Source: DATKYK01 sp034430255 (lineage in GTDB: Bacteria > Chloroflexota > Dehalococcoidia > E44-bin15). Taken from it: a stretch of DNA of 7,444 nucleotides. The notes beneath the pieces are model-generated. The model saw only the letters and a list, made by a program, of their open reading frames with translations. It was not told where the DNA came from and ran no database searches. Below are positions 1 to 5,774 of the stretch, in pieces; positions within the stretch are counted from its first letter, which is position 1, and every line of letters begins with the position of its first letter. A program made the position numbers and the translations under genes. The DNA lies in assembly GCA_034430255.1 (NCBI GenBank), contig DAOUEU010000145.1, positions 1 through 7,444 on the forward strand, in the 5' to 3' direction.

Positions 1-2
1 GG

Positions 3-113
3 AACCTGGAGCGCCTGTGGGCCCTGGTAGAATGCCCTACTCCGGCACCTAAGGCTAGATCTCAGAGGGATTCGGTAACCGGTATTTCTGACGCAACGAT
101 ATCCGTTCGGTAA
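3..113 (+). CDS. Possible 3' end of a gene cut by the left edge of the window
   Basis: An open frame enters from the left edge and runs 36 codons to a TAA at 111-113, beginning NLERLWALVECPTPAPKARS. The first ten or so codons (AAC CTG GAG CGC CTG TGG GCC CTG) look like GC-rich coding sequence, which is why I list it. The last third of the frame runs into the first copy of a direct repeat (71-97), so the true end of the protein may have been altered by an insertion or rearrangement. I do not recognise the family and no motif is visible. It could equally be a chance open frame, since 36 codons at a window edge is weak evidence. Confidence 0.2.
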   Translation, partial: NLERLWALVECPTPAPKARSQRDSVTGISDATISVR

Positions 114-132
114 CAGTTTATCTTGACGCAAC
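71..132. repeat. Two diverged 27-base direct repeats, 35-base period
   Basis: Copy 1 is at 71-97 and copy 2 at 106-132. Both begin TTCGGTAAC and end TGACGCAAC, and they match at 21 of 27 positions, with all mismatches in the middle. A shorter, more degraded echo of the end (CTTGCAACAC) follows at 150-159. Conserved ends with a variable middle could reflect protein-binding sites at the end of a mobile element or an old tandem duplication. No transposase is recognisable beside it. Confidence 0.5.
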
Positions 133-462
133 ACGGGGCTGCAAATTGTCTTGCAACACAGGCTGTCTCCCGAATGGAGTCCTTTTCAAGCACCGTGGCA
201 GGAAGAAGAGTCAGCCAAATCTTGAATGACATAGGCCGATAGACCGCCACCACATCACTACCTTTGTTTGGCTGGACTATCTTCCATTATGTGTGGCAGT
301 ATGAACATTTAGCCAAAAAGTGCAATTAGGAGACAAGGATTGGCTCATGGGTCATCATAGTCTACAGTCTCCAGTCTCCAGTCTACAGTTTACAGTTCAT
401 GTGAGTTTAGGTAGGCATCCTAAGAATCAGTATACAATCCGATGAATTGTTCCTCCATAAGG
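114..462. other. Non-coding stretch upstream of the oxygenase gene
   Basis: No convincing gene lies here. It contains the second copy of the 27-base repeat and the seven-base tandem repeat described separately. A minus-strand frame at 62-253 has a GTG start and 63 codons. A phrase in it (FKIWLTLLPATVLEK) faintly recalls the N-terminus of some DDE transposases, but nothing follows that would confirm this. The stretch is AT-richer than the minus-strand operon and may be a relic of a mobile element or decayed sequence. Confidence 0.4.
359..395. repeat. Seven-base tandem repeat, about five units
   Basis: From 361 the units are TCTACAG, TCTCCAG, TCTCCAG, TCTACAG and TTTACAG, preceded by AG and followed by the partial unit TTCA. 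The spacing is exactly seven bases and the variation is limited to the third and fourth positions (with one C-to-T at position two). Arrays like this can change length by slippage. It lies about 70 bases upstream of the candidate promoter of the oxygenase gene, so it is not in the transcript I propose. Confidence 0.85.
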
Positions 463-490
463 ATGACTCACAAGCGATGTGTGATATCAT
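463..490 (+). promoter_or_regulatory. Candidate sigma-70-type promoter for the oxygenase gene
   Basis: A -35-like ATGACT (463-468) and a -10-like TATCAT (485-490) are separated by 16 bases. They match the consensus at four and five of six positions. Transcription would begin near 497 and give a leader of about 38 bases before the ATG at 535. The -35 box is weak, which would fit a promoter that needs an activator. Other weak boxes (for example TACAAT near 433) exist, so the choice is uncertain. Confidence 0.3.
468..484. promoter_or_regulatory. Inverted repeat in the promoter spacer, possible operator
   Basis: TCACA at 468-472 and TGTGA at 480-484 are exact inverted copies separated by seven bases, a 17-base dyad. 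It fills the space between the candidate -35 and -10 boxes, where a bound repressor would block RNA polymerase. The half-site order is the reverse of the CRP consensus (TGTGA-N6-TCACA), so I do not call it a CRP site. Five-base arms can arise by chance. Confidence 0.3.
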
Positions 491-522
491 ATCATTAGGT
501 GAGAGAGTCGGCATTGTGGGGT

Positions 523-528
523 AAGGAG
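523..528 (+). promoter_or_regulatory. Ribosome binding site deciding the oxygenase start
   Basis: AAGGAG lies six bases before the ATG at 535. This strong site favours 535 over the in-frame GTG at 499, whose extra 12 codons would run through the binding site and have no family counterpart. Confidence 0.75.
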
Positions 529-534
529 AATAGT

Positions 535-1506
535 ATGATTCCAAATCTATGGTATGTTGTAATGGATTCAAGCCAAGTAAGAGATAAACCCGTCGGTGTA
601 ACTCGCATGGGTACAGAAATGGTTTTTTGGCGAGATGGTACAGGGAGGGTCAATTGCTTCGACGATAAGTGTGTCCACCGCGGAGTCCAGTTAAGCAGAG
701 GCAAGCTAATCCATGGTCACCTGCAGTGTCCCTTCCATGGGTTCGAGTATGAATGCTCGGGGCGCGTCGTCAGGATTCCTGCCAATGGCAGAAATTCGCC
801 TGTTGATGAGCGATTCGAGGTTAACAGCTACCCCACCTACGAGGCTCATGGTCTTATCTGGATCTGGTGGGGAGATAACCCGCCCCCGGCCTTGAGACCG
901 CCGCGCTTTTTCGATGACATAGACGAGGACTTCTCCTATGCTACGACATACGACCATTGGCAGGCTCACTATTCTCGAGTGATTGAGAACCAACTCGATG
1001 TAGCGCACTTACCTTTCGTCCATCACAATACCATTGGCCGTGGAGGACGTACTCTCGTAGACGGGCCTGGCATGGAATGGGTGTCTGAGGAGATGTTTTT
1101 CGTCTATTTTTACAACCGTCTTGACGATGGCACACCTCCACGCAAGCCTGAAGACGTGCCCGTCCCAGACCCAAATAATGATTTCAAGCTGGAGTTTATC
1201 TTCCCAAACCTGTGGCAGAACCACATTGGGAAGAAGATGCGGATACTAGCAGCGTTTGTGCCCATAGATGGAGACAATACTTTACTCTATCTCAGATTCT
1301 ATCAGAAGTTTGTCCGCGCACCGTTGATACGCGAACTGGTAAACCGATTTGCAATGCCTTTCAACTTGCTGATTGCACACCAGGATCGAAGAGTTGTGGC
1401 AACCCAACGACCCAAAGCTTCGGGGTTGCAGATTGGTGAACAATTGATTCAGGCCGATCGGCCCATTATTGAGTACCGTCGACGGCGACAAGAGTTGATG
1501 GGATGA
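535..1506 (+). CDS. Rieske [2Fe-2S] mononuclear iron oxygenase, substrate unknown
   Basis: The 323-residue product is a terminal oxygenase: it takes electrons through a Rieske cluster to a mononuclear iron that activates O2 on an organic substrate. The Rieske ligands are clear: C46-x-H48, then 16 residues, then C65-x2-H68 (CVHRG and CPFHG). The iron site is in ENQLDVAHLPFVH (151-163): D155 as the bridging acid, H158 and H163 as ligands, with D284 in AHQDRRVVATQ as the likely third ligand. The EN-x-x-D-x-x-H-x-P-F-x-H wording resembles the family of pheophorbide a oxygenase, chlorophyllide oxygenase and Tic55, together with bacterial VanA-like demethylases, more than classical naphthalene dioxygenases. 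There is no signal peptide or obvious membrane anchor. No ferredoxin, reductase or small subunit is adjacent, so electron partners must be encoded elsewhere. Its codons end in A or T more often than those of the minus-strand operon, which suggests an accessory or acquired gene. The family assignment is firm; the substrate is not known. Confidence 0.93.
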   Translation: MIPNLWYVVMDSSQVRDKPVGVTRMGTEMVFWRDGTGRVNCFDDKCVHRGVQLSRGKLIHGHLQCPFHGFEYECSGRVVRIPANGRNSPVDERFEVNSYPTYEAHGLIWIWWGDNPPPALRPPRFFDDIDEDFSYATTYDHWQAHYSRVIENQLDVAHLPFVHHNTIGRGGRTLVDGPGMEWVSEEMFFVYFYNRLDDGTPPRKPEDVPVPDPNNDFKLEFIFPNLWQNHIGKKMRILAAFVPIDGDNTLLYLRFYQKFVRAPLIRELVNRFAMPFNLLIAHQDRRVVATQRPKASGLQIGEQLIQADRPIIEYRRRRQELMG

Positions 1507-1530
1507 GGGGAGAAGTGAGAGAGTCTCCCC
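1507..1530 (+). terminator. GC-rich hairpin after the oxygenase gene, no T-run
   Basis: GGGGAGA (1507-1513) and TCTCCCC (1524-1530) can pair as a 7-base-pair stem with a 10-base loop, starting directly at the stop codon. A second dyad overlaps it: CCAACCC (1529-1535) with GGGTTGG (1557-1563). Neither is followed by a run of T, so they may act as 3'-end stabilisers or as Rho-independent terminators only weakly, if at all. Confidence 0.3.
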
Positions 1531-1539
1531 AACCCAGCC

Positions 1540-1662
1540 CTAGTTGAGCACTTTTAGGGTTGGTGCACCTTGTCGACGACGGAAACACCAGAGAATCGAC
1601 TGCTTCTGGGCCTTCAGCATATTTGGAATTATCGAGAAATTAAGCCACATAGTCCCATTCAT
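1540..1662 (-). CDS. Doubtful 40-residue ORF downstream of argS
   Basis: On the minus strand an ATG at 1662 is preceded by AAGGAG (1672-1667) with a four-base spacer, slightly short. The frame runs to TAG at 1540-1542 and encodes a basic 40-residue peptide with a hydrophobic N-terminal part (MWLNFSIIPNML) and a basic middle (CFRRRQ). It would follow argS by 94 bases, beyond the candidate terminator. I recognise no family. I list it only because of the binding site; it may be chance. Confidence 0.13.
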   Translation of the reverse strand: MNGTMWLNFSIIPNMLKAQKQSILWCFRRRQGAPTLKVLN

Positions 1663-1704
1663 GACGCTCCTTCTGGGAGGCTAACAGTAAGCCATTTTGT
1701 GCAT

Positions 1705-1744
1705 TTAAAAGACGTGAAAGAATATGTTGTCTTTTTAAAAAGAC
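1705..1744. terminator. Candidate bidirectional terminator between convergent genes
   Basis: TTAAAAGAC (1705-1713) can pair with GTCTTTTTAA (1729-1738) across a 15-base loop. The right arm is also the left half of a perfect 16-base palindrome, GTCTTTTTAAAAAGAC (1729-1744). Read from the plus strand, the hairpin ends in a T-run; read from the minus strand, it begins 13 bases past the argS stop and its distal arm also ends in TTTT. The stems are AT-rich, so this is a weak but well-placed terminator for both the oxygenase transcript and the operon. Confidence 0.4.
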
Positions 1745-1756
1745 CCTGCCTCTTTG

Positions 1757-3400
1757 CTACATCTTCTCGGGGGCGGTCATGCCCATGAGGCCAAGCGTCC
1801 TGGCCAGGACGAGCCGGGCGGCCTCCACCAGCTTTAGGCGCGCCCCGGTGAGCGCCTCGTCATTGGAGACGACGCGGCACTTCTCATAGAAGTTGTGGAA
1901 GACGGTTGCTACGTCCATTGCGTAGTAGGGAAGGTGCTGGGGCTCCAGGGTCTGGGAGACCAACTCCATCACCTCCGGTAGCTGGAGCATCTTTCTTATC
2001 AGGGCCAGTTCCGGATCCGTGGTAAGCAGGGAAACATCCCCCCCGCTGTAGTCGATCCCCCTCTCCTCCGCCAGGCGCAGGATGCTGGAGATGCGGGCAT
2101 GGGCATACTGCACATAATAGACCGGATTGTCCACTGACTGGCGCTTCGCCAGCTCCAGGTCGAAGTCCATCTGACTATCGGCGGAGCGGGATAGGAAGAA
2201 GAAGCGGCAGGCATCGACGCCCACCTCATCCACCAGTTCCCTGAGCGTTATCATCTCCCCGGTACGCTTGGAGACCTTGAGCACCGCATCCCCGCGCTTC
2301 AGGGTAACCATCTGAGAAATGATGACCTGGAGCCTCTCCGGGTCGATCCCCAGGGCACCGATAACCGCCTTCATGCGGGAGACATGCCCCTGATGGTCGG
2401 CACCCCAGATATCGATCACCCTGTCGAATCCCCGCTCGATGAGCTTGTTATAATGATAGGCGAGGTCGGAGGCAAAGTAGGTGGGGGAGCCATCGCTCCT
2501 CACCAGCACATTGTCCTTATCCTCGCCCAGGGCGGTGGAGGAGAACCATGTAGCCCCCTCCTTCTCCGCAGTATATCCTTTCTCCTCGATGATGGACATT
2601 GCCCTCTGGTACTGACCCTGCTCAAAAAGGCTCTTTTCACTGAACCACTCATCGAAGGTAACCCCCAATCGGTCGAGGTCGGAGGCGATGGCGGCGATTA
2701 CCTTCGCCGCTCCGCGCTCGCCCAGCTCCGCCGGCTTATCGAGGAACCTCTCCCCCTCCTCCTCGATTATCTCCCTGGCGATATCCACCATATATTCACC
2801 GAAATAGCCCTCAGCAGGCATGGGGGCATCCCTCCCCAGCGCCTGCTGATAGCGAGCATAGAGGGACTGATAGAAGGCATCCATCTGGCTGCCTGCATCG
2901 TTAACGTAGTACTCCTTCACCACTTCATACCCCGAGGAGGCGAGCACATTTGCCAGGGCGCTCCCCAGGACGGCACCCCGGCCATGCCCCACATGGAGGG
3001 GGCCGGTGGGATTGACGCTCACAAACTCCAGCTGCACCCTAACGCCCTTCCCCTGGTCGATATTTCCATACCCCTCGCCGGCACCCAAGATAGCCTCCAC
3101 CTGGGTAGTGAGCCAGTCGCCTTTCAGGGTAAAATTAATGAACCCCGGCGGCGCCACCTCGATGCTCTCGCACGAAAGGGGACACTGGATCAGGCCGGTG
3201 AGGTTCCGGGCGATGGTAAGGGGGTCCATCCCTGCCGACCGGGCCAGCTTCAGCGGGAGGGCCGAGGCATAATCGCCGTGCTCCGGATTCTGGGGTCGCT
3301 CCAGCACGATCTCGGGCATGGAGATGGGAGGAAGCAGATTGCTCCGCTGCGCCTCCAAAGCCGCCTTCTCCAGCAGTACTATCAGCTCGTCTTTTATCAT
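1757..3400 (-). CDS. argS: Arginyl-tRNA synthetase
   Basis: This cytoplasmic class Ia enzyme charges tRNA-Arg with arginine using ATP. Its 547 residues are a normal family length. The N-terminal tRNA D-loop-recognition domain carries PEHGDYAS (39-46). The catalytic domain has the HIGH signature as HVGH (136-139) inside NPTGPLHVGHGRG, the conserved YVNDAG (165-170), WGADHQGH (332-339), and the KMSKS-equivalent loop as KVSKR (375-379). The C-terminal DALR anticodon-binding domain starts near DNPVYYVQYAHAR (424-436), and the protein ends with the family-typical TAPEKM. The ATG start overlaps the recG stop as ATGA (3397-3400), with a purine-rich GGGGGA just upstream, so translation is probably coupled to recG. 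There is no room for a separate T-box leader. The stop is TAG. It is the last gene of the operon. Confidence 0.98.
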   Translation of the reverse strand: MIKDELIVLLEKAALEAQRSNLLPPISMPEIVLERPQNPEHGDYASALPLKLARSAGMDPLTIARNLTGLIQCPLSCESIEVAPPGFINFTLKGDWLTTQVEAILGAGEGYGNIDQGKGVRVQLEFVSVNPTGPLHVGHGRGAVLGSALANVLASSGYEVVKEYYVNDAGSQMDAFYQSLYARYQQALGRDAPMPAEGYFGEYMVDIAREIIEEEGERFLDKPAELGERGAAKVIAAIASDLDRLGVTFDEWFSEKSLFEQGQYQRAMSIIEEKGYTAEKEGATWFSSTALGEDKDNVLVRSDGSPTYFASDLAYHYNKLIERGFDRVIDIWGADHQGHVSRMKAVIGALGIDPERLQVIISQMVTLKRGDAVLKVSKRTGEMITLRELVDEVGVDACRFFFLSRSADSQMDFDLELAKRQSVDNPVYYVQYAHARISSILRLAEERGIDYSGGDVSLLTTDPELALIRKMLQLPEVMELVSQTLEPQHLPYYAMDVATVFHNFYEKCRVVSNDEALTGARLKLVEAARLVLARTLGLMGMTAPEKM

Positions 3401-5769
3401 GCTTCCCCCATACCGATGCCATCCCCCCAGAGCCGGGCCACCTCCCCTTTGAGCAGCCAGTGCTCCTTACGGGAGAGATCGGGATCTCGTTTAAATAGTT
3501 CAATAGCCTCGCTGCGGACAAGCTCCAGCAGCTTCATATCGGAAAGCTTAGCCATCTTGAGATCGGGAAGCCCGCTCTGCCTGGTGCCGAAGAACTCCCC
3601 AGGCCCCCTGAGCTCCAGGTCCTTCTCGGCGAGCGCAAACCCATCCTGAGCTCGCTCCAGAAGGGACAGGCGTTCTCTTCCCTCGGGCGACGGGCTCTCG
3701 GCAACCAGGATGCAGTAGCTCTGCTGCTCCCCCCGTCCCACGCGACCGCGAAACTGATGAAGCTGCGCCAGGCCAAAGCGGTCGGCGCTCTCGATAAGCA
3801 TCACCGTGGCATTGGGGACGTCGATGCCCACCTCCACCACCGGTGTCGCCACCAGAATATCAAGCTCACCCTGACGAAACATTCTCATCACTCCATCCTT
3901 CTCCTCAGCCTTGAGCCTGCCATGCACCAGTCCCAGCCTGAGGTTGGGGAACACCTCCCCGGAGAGTCGCTCATATTCGCTGACCGCCGCCCTCGCCTCG
4001 ATATAATCAGACTCCTCAATGAGGGGACAGATGATGAAGGCCTGGTGTCCCTCCGCGATCTCCTTGCGCACAAAGCGATAGGCCATCTCCCTCTCTTCAG
4101 GTTCCAGACACCTGGTCTTGATTGCCTGCCTCCCTTTGGGAAGCTTATCGATCACCGATAGGTCCAGATCGCCATATAGTGTGAGCGCCAGGCTGCGCGG
4201 GATGGGGGTGGCGGTCATCACCAGAAGGTGAGGGGTTGGCCCCTTCTGGCGCAGCGCGGTGCGCTGCATCACGCCGAATCGGTGCTGCTCATCAACGATG
4301 GCAAGCCCCAGCCGCCCAAAATCCACCCCCTGCTGAATCAGGGCATGGGTGCCTATAACAATATCCACCTCCCCATCCGAGATGGCCCGGTGCACTGCCT
4401 TCTTTTCGCTCTGTTTCATGCTTCCGATTAGCAGGCCCAGTGTGATGGGGCGAGGGAGCAGGGAGGTGAATTTTCTGAGACTACCCGCTGCCTCCTCTTC
4501 ATGACCTGCCTGGGCCAAAAGGGCGGAAATATATGCAAAATGCTGTTCCGCCAGTATCTCTGTAGGCGCCATAAAGGCCCCCTGGTTGCCACTGGCTACC
4601 GTAGCCAGCAGCGCGGCTGTGGCCACCACGGTCTTTCCGCTGCCCACCTCACCCTGGAGCAACCGGCTCATCGGCCTTGCTTCAGCGAGATCGGCAAGGA
4701 TCTCCCCCAGCGCCCGCTTCTGAGCCCCGGTAAGGGCATAGGGAAGTGAGCTAATAAAGGCCTCCATGATCCCGTCTGCGGGCTCGATTTGGGGCGCCGC
4801 GCTGCCCTCACGCCAGCCCCTCCTGCTGGAGAGCACCCCTAACTGGATAAGAAATAGCTCATCGAAGGCCAGCCTCTCTCTGGCACGATGCTTATGCTGC
4901 TCGCTCTCGGGATAGTGAGCCTGCTTTATCGCCTGGGGAAGCTCGAGGAGCCTGGCCCGCCTTCTCACATCCCCGGGAACGAAATCGGGAAGGCGCGGTG
5001 CCCAAAGGTCCACCGCCTCCTTAACCAGCCTTCTCACCACACGGGGGCTTAGCCCCTCGGTGAGGGGATAGAGCGGGATGAGCCGCCCGGTATGGGTCAA
5101 GTCCTCGCTCAATAAAGGCTCGTACTCTGGCGACTGGAAAACCTTTACCCCCTTATAGAGGCTCACCTTGCCGCTCAACACCACTTGAGAGTTGGTACTA
5201 AGCTTCCTGGCAAGATATGGCTGATTGAACCACACCACCCTCATGTTGCCGCTCTCATCGCCCACGATGGCCTCGGTAGAACGCCTGCCGCCGATTAGGG
5301 CCTCCCTGGCCTGCCAGACGTTAGCGACTACAGTCTGCTCCTCGCCCACCCTAAGCTCAGCTATGGTTTCCCGCTTGCTGTAATCGATATGGCGTCGTGG
5401 GAAAAAGTAGAGCATATCGCGCACTGTCTGGACACCCAGCCTGCGGAACCTGGGCATAAGCTTGGCGTTAATCCCCCTGACGGCAGTGATGGGTGCATCC
5501 AGGCCTGGGTCTGCCTCAGCTATTTTTACCCTGGGGGCTTTCTTAACTGGCCTTTCATCCTGATTCCCATCCAGCCAGCACAGCACGCTACTTACCCATT
5601 CAGCCCGCTGCCCGGCATCCAGACTGGCATAGCTTGAGGATAGTAACTCGCGGGGAAGTTCACCCGCCGAGCGCTCAAGGTAGCGGTCCAGCCCCCCGGA
5701 CACGGCACCATCCCCATAGCCTTTCTTCCGCTCCAGCTCCAGGATCTTTCGAAGCGTGGCCAGTTCCAA
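3397..5769 (-). CDS. recG: ATP-dependent DNA helicase RecG
   Basis: RecG is a superfamily 2 translocase that regresses stalled replication forks and branch-migrates Holliday junctions. An N-terminal region of about 95 residues precedes the usual start of homology at AVRGINAK (96-103). The OB-fold wedge domain spans roughly 140-225. Helicase motifs follow in order: Walker A GEVGSGKT (373-380), motif Ia MAPTEILAEQH (400-410), DEQH (493-496), MTATPIPR (518-525), VEVGIDVP (645-652) and QFRGRVGRG (672-680), then the translocation hallmarks ELRGPGEFFGTRQSG (719-733). At 790 residues it is about 100 longer than the E. coli protein, because of the N-terminal extension and an insert near 420-440. Long versions are known in Thermotoga, Deinococcus and others. 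The start is TTG (5769-5767), with GGAG of the preceding gene's last codons as the binding site, eight bases away. It begins 5 bases after the kinase stop. Confidence 0.97.
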   Translation of the reverse strand: MELATLRKILELERKKGYGDGAVSGGLDRYLERSAGELPRELLSSSYASLDAGQRAEWVSSVLCWLDGNQDERPVKKAPRVKIAEADPGLDAPITAVRGINAKLMPRFRRLGVQTVRDMLYFFPRRHIDYSKRETIAELRVGEEQTVVANVWQAREALIGGRRSTEAIVGDESGNMRVVWFNQPYLARKLSTNSQVVLSGKVSLYKGVKVFQSPEYEPLLSEDLTHTGRLIPLYPLTEGLSPRVVRRLVKEAVDLWAPRLPDFVPGDVRRRARLLELPQAIKQAHYPESEQHKHRARERLAFDELFLIQLGVLSSRRGWREGSAAPQIEPADGIMEAFISSLPYALTGAQKRALGEILADLAEARPMSRLLQGEVGSGKTVVATAALLATVASGNQGAFMAPTEILAEQHFAYISALLAQAGHEEEAAGSLRKFTSLLPRPITLGLLIGSMKQSEKKAVHRAISDGEVDIVIGTHALIQQGVDFGRLGLAIVDEQHRFGVMQRTALRQKGPTPHLLVMTATPIPRSLALTLYGDLDLSVIDKLPKGRQAIKTRCLEPEEREMAYRFVRKEIAEGHQAFIICPLIEESDYIEARAAVSEYERLSGEVFPNLRLGLVHGRLKAEEKDGVMRMFRQGELDILVATPVVEVGIDVPNATVMLIESADRFGLAQLHQFRGRVGRGEQQSYCILVAESPSPEGRERLSLLERAQDGFALAEKDLELRGPGEFFGTRQSGLPDLKMAKLSDMKLLELVRSEAIELFKRDPDLSRKEHWLLKGEVARLWGDGIGMGEA

Positions 5770-5774
5770 CGGTA

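Noticed and set aside
62..253. 63-codon minus-strand frame faintly like a transposase N-terminus
   Set aside because: The resemblance is limited to a few hydrophobic positions, there is no catalytic part, and the frame overlaps the direct repeats.
71..395. CRISPR array
   Set aside because: The repeats are either too few and diverged (27 bases, two copies) or directly abutting without spacers (seven bases).
347..445. 32-residue plus-strand ORF starting MGHHSLQSPV
   Set aside because: Its sequence is mostly a translation of the seven-base tandem repeat, so its open frame is explained by the repeat.
499..534. GTG at 499 as the oxygenase start
   Set aside because: The added 12 codons run through the AAGGAG site that serves the ATG at 535, and the family normally begins near the NLWYVV segment.
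1570..1788. 72-codon plus-strand frame after the oxygenase gene with a TTG start
   Set aside because: No ribosome binding site, no family resemblance, crosses the candidate terminator and ends antisense to argS.
3380..3420. T-box leader for argS
   Set aside because: argS starts inside the recG stop codon, leaving no untranslated leader.
2384..3649. 421-codon plus-strand frame antisense to argS and recG
   Set aside because: argS and recG are complete with all motifs on the other strand; the antisense product has no recognisable domain and is a shadow of biased codon use.
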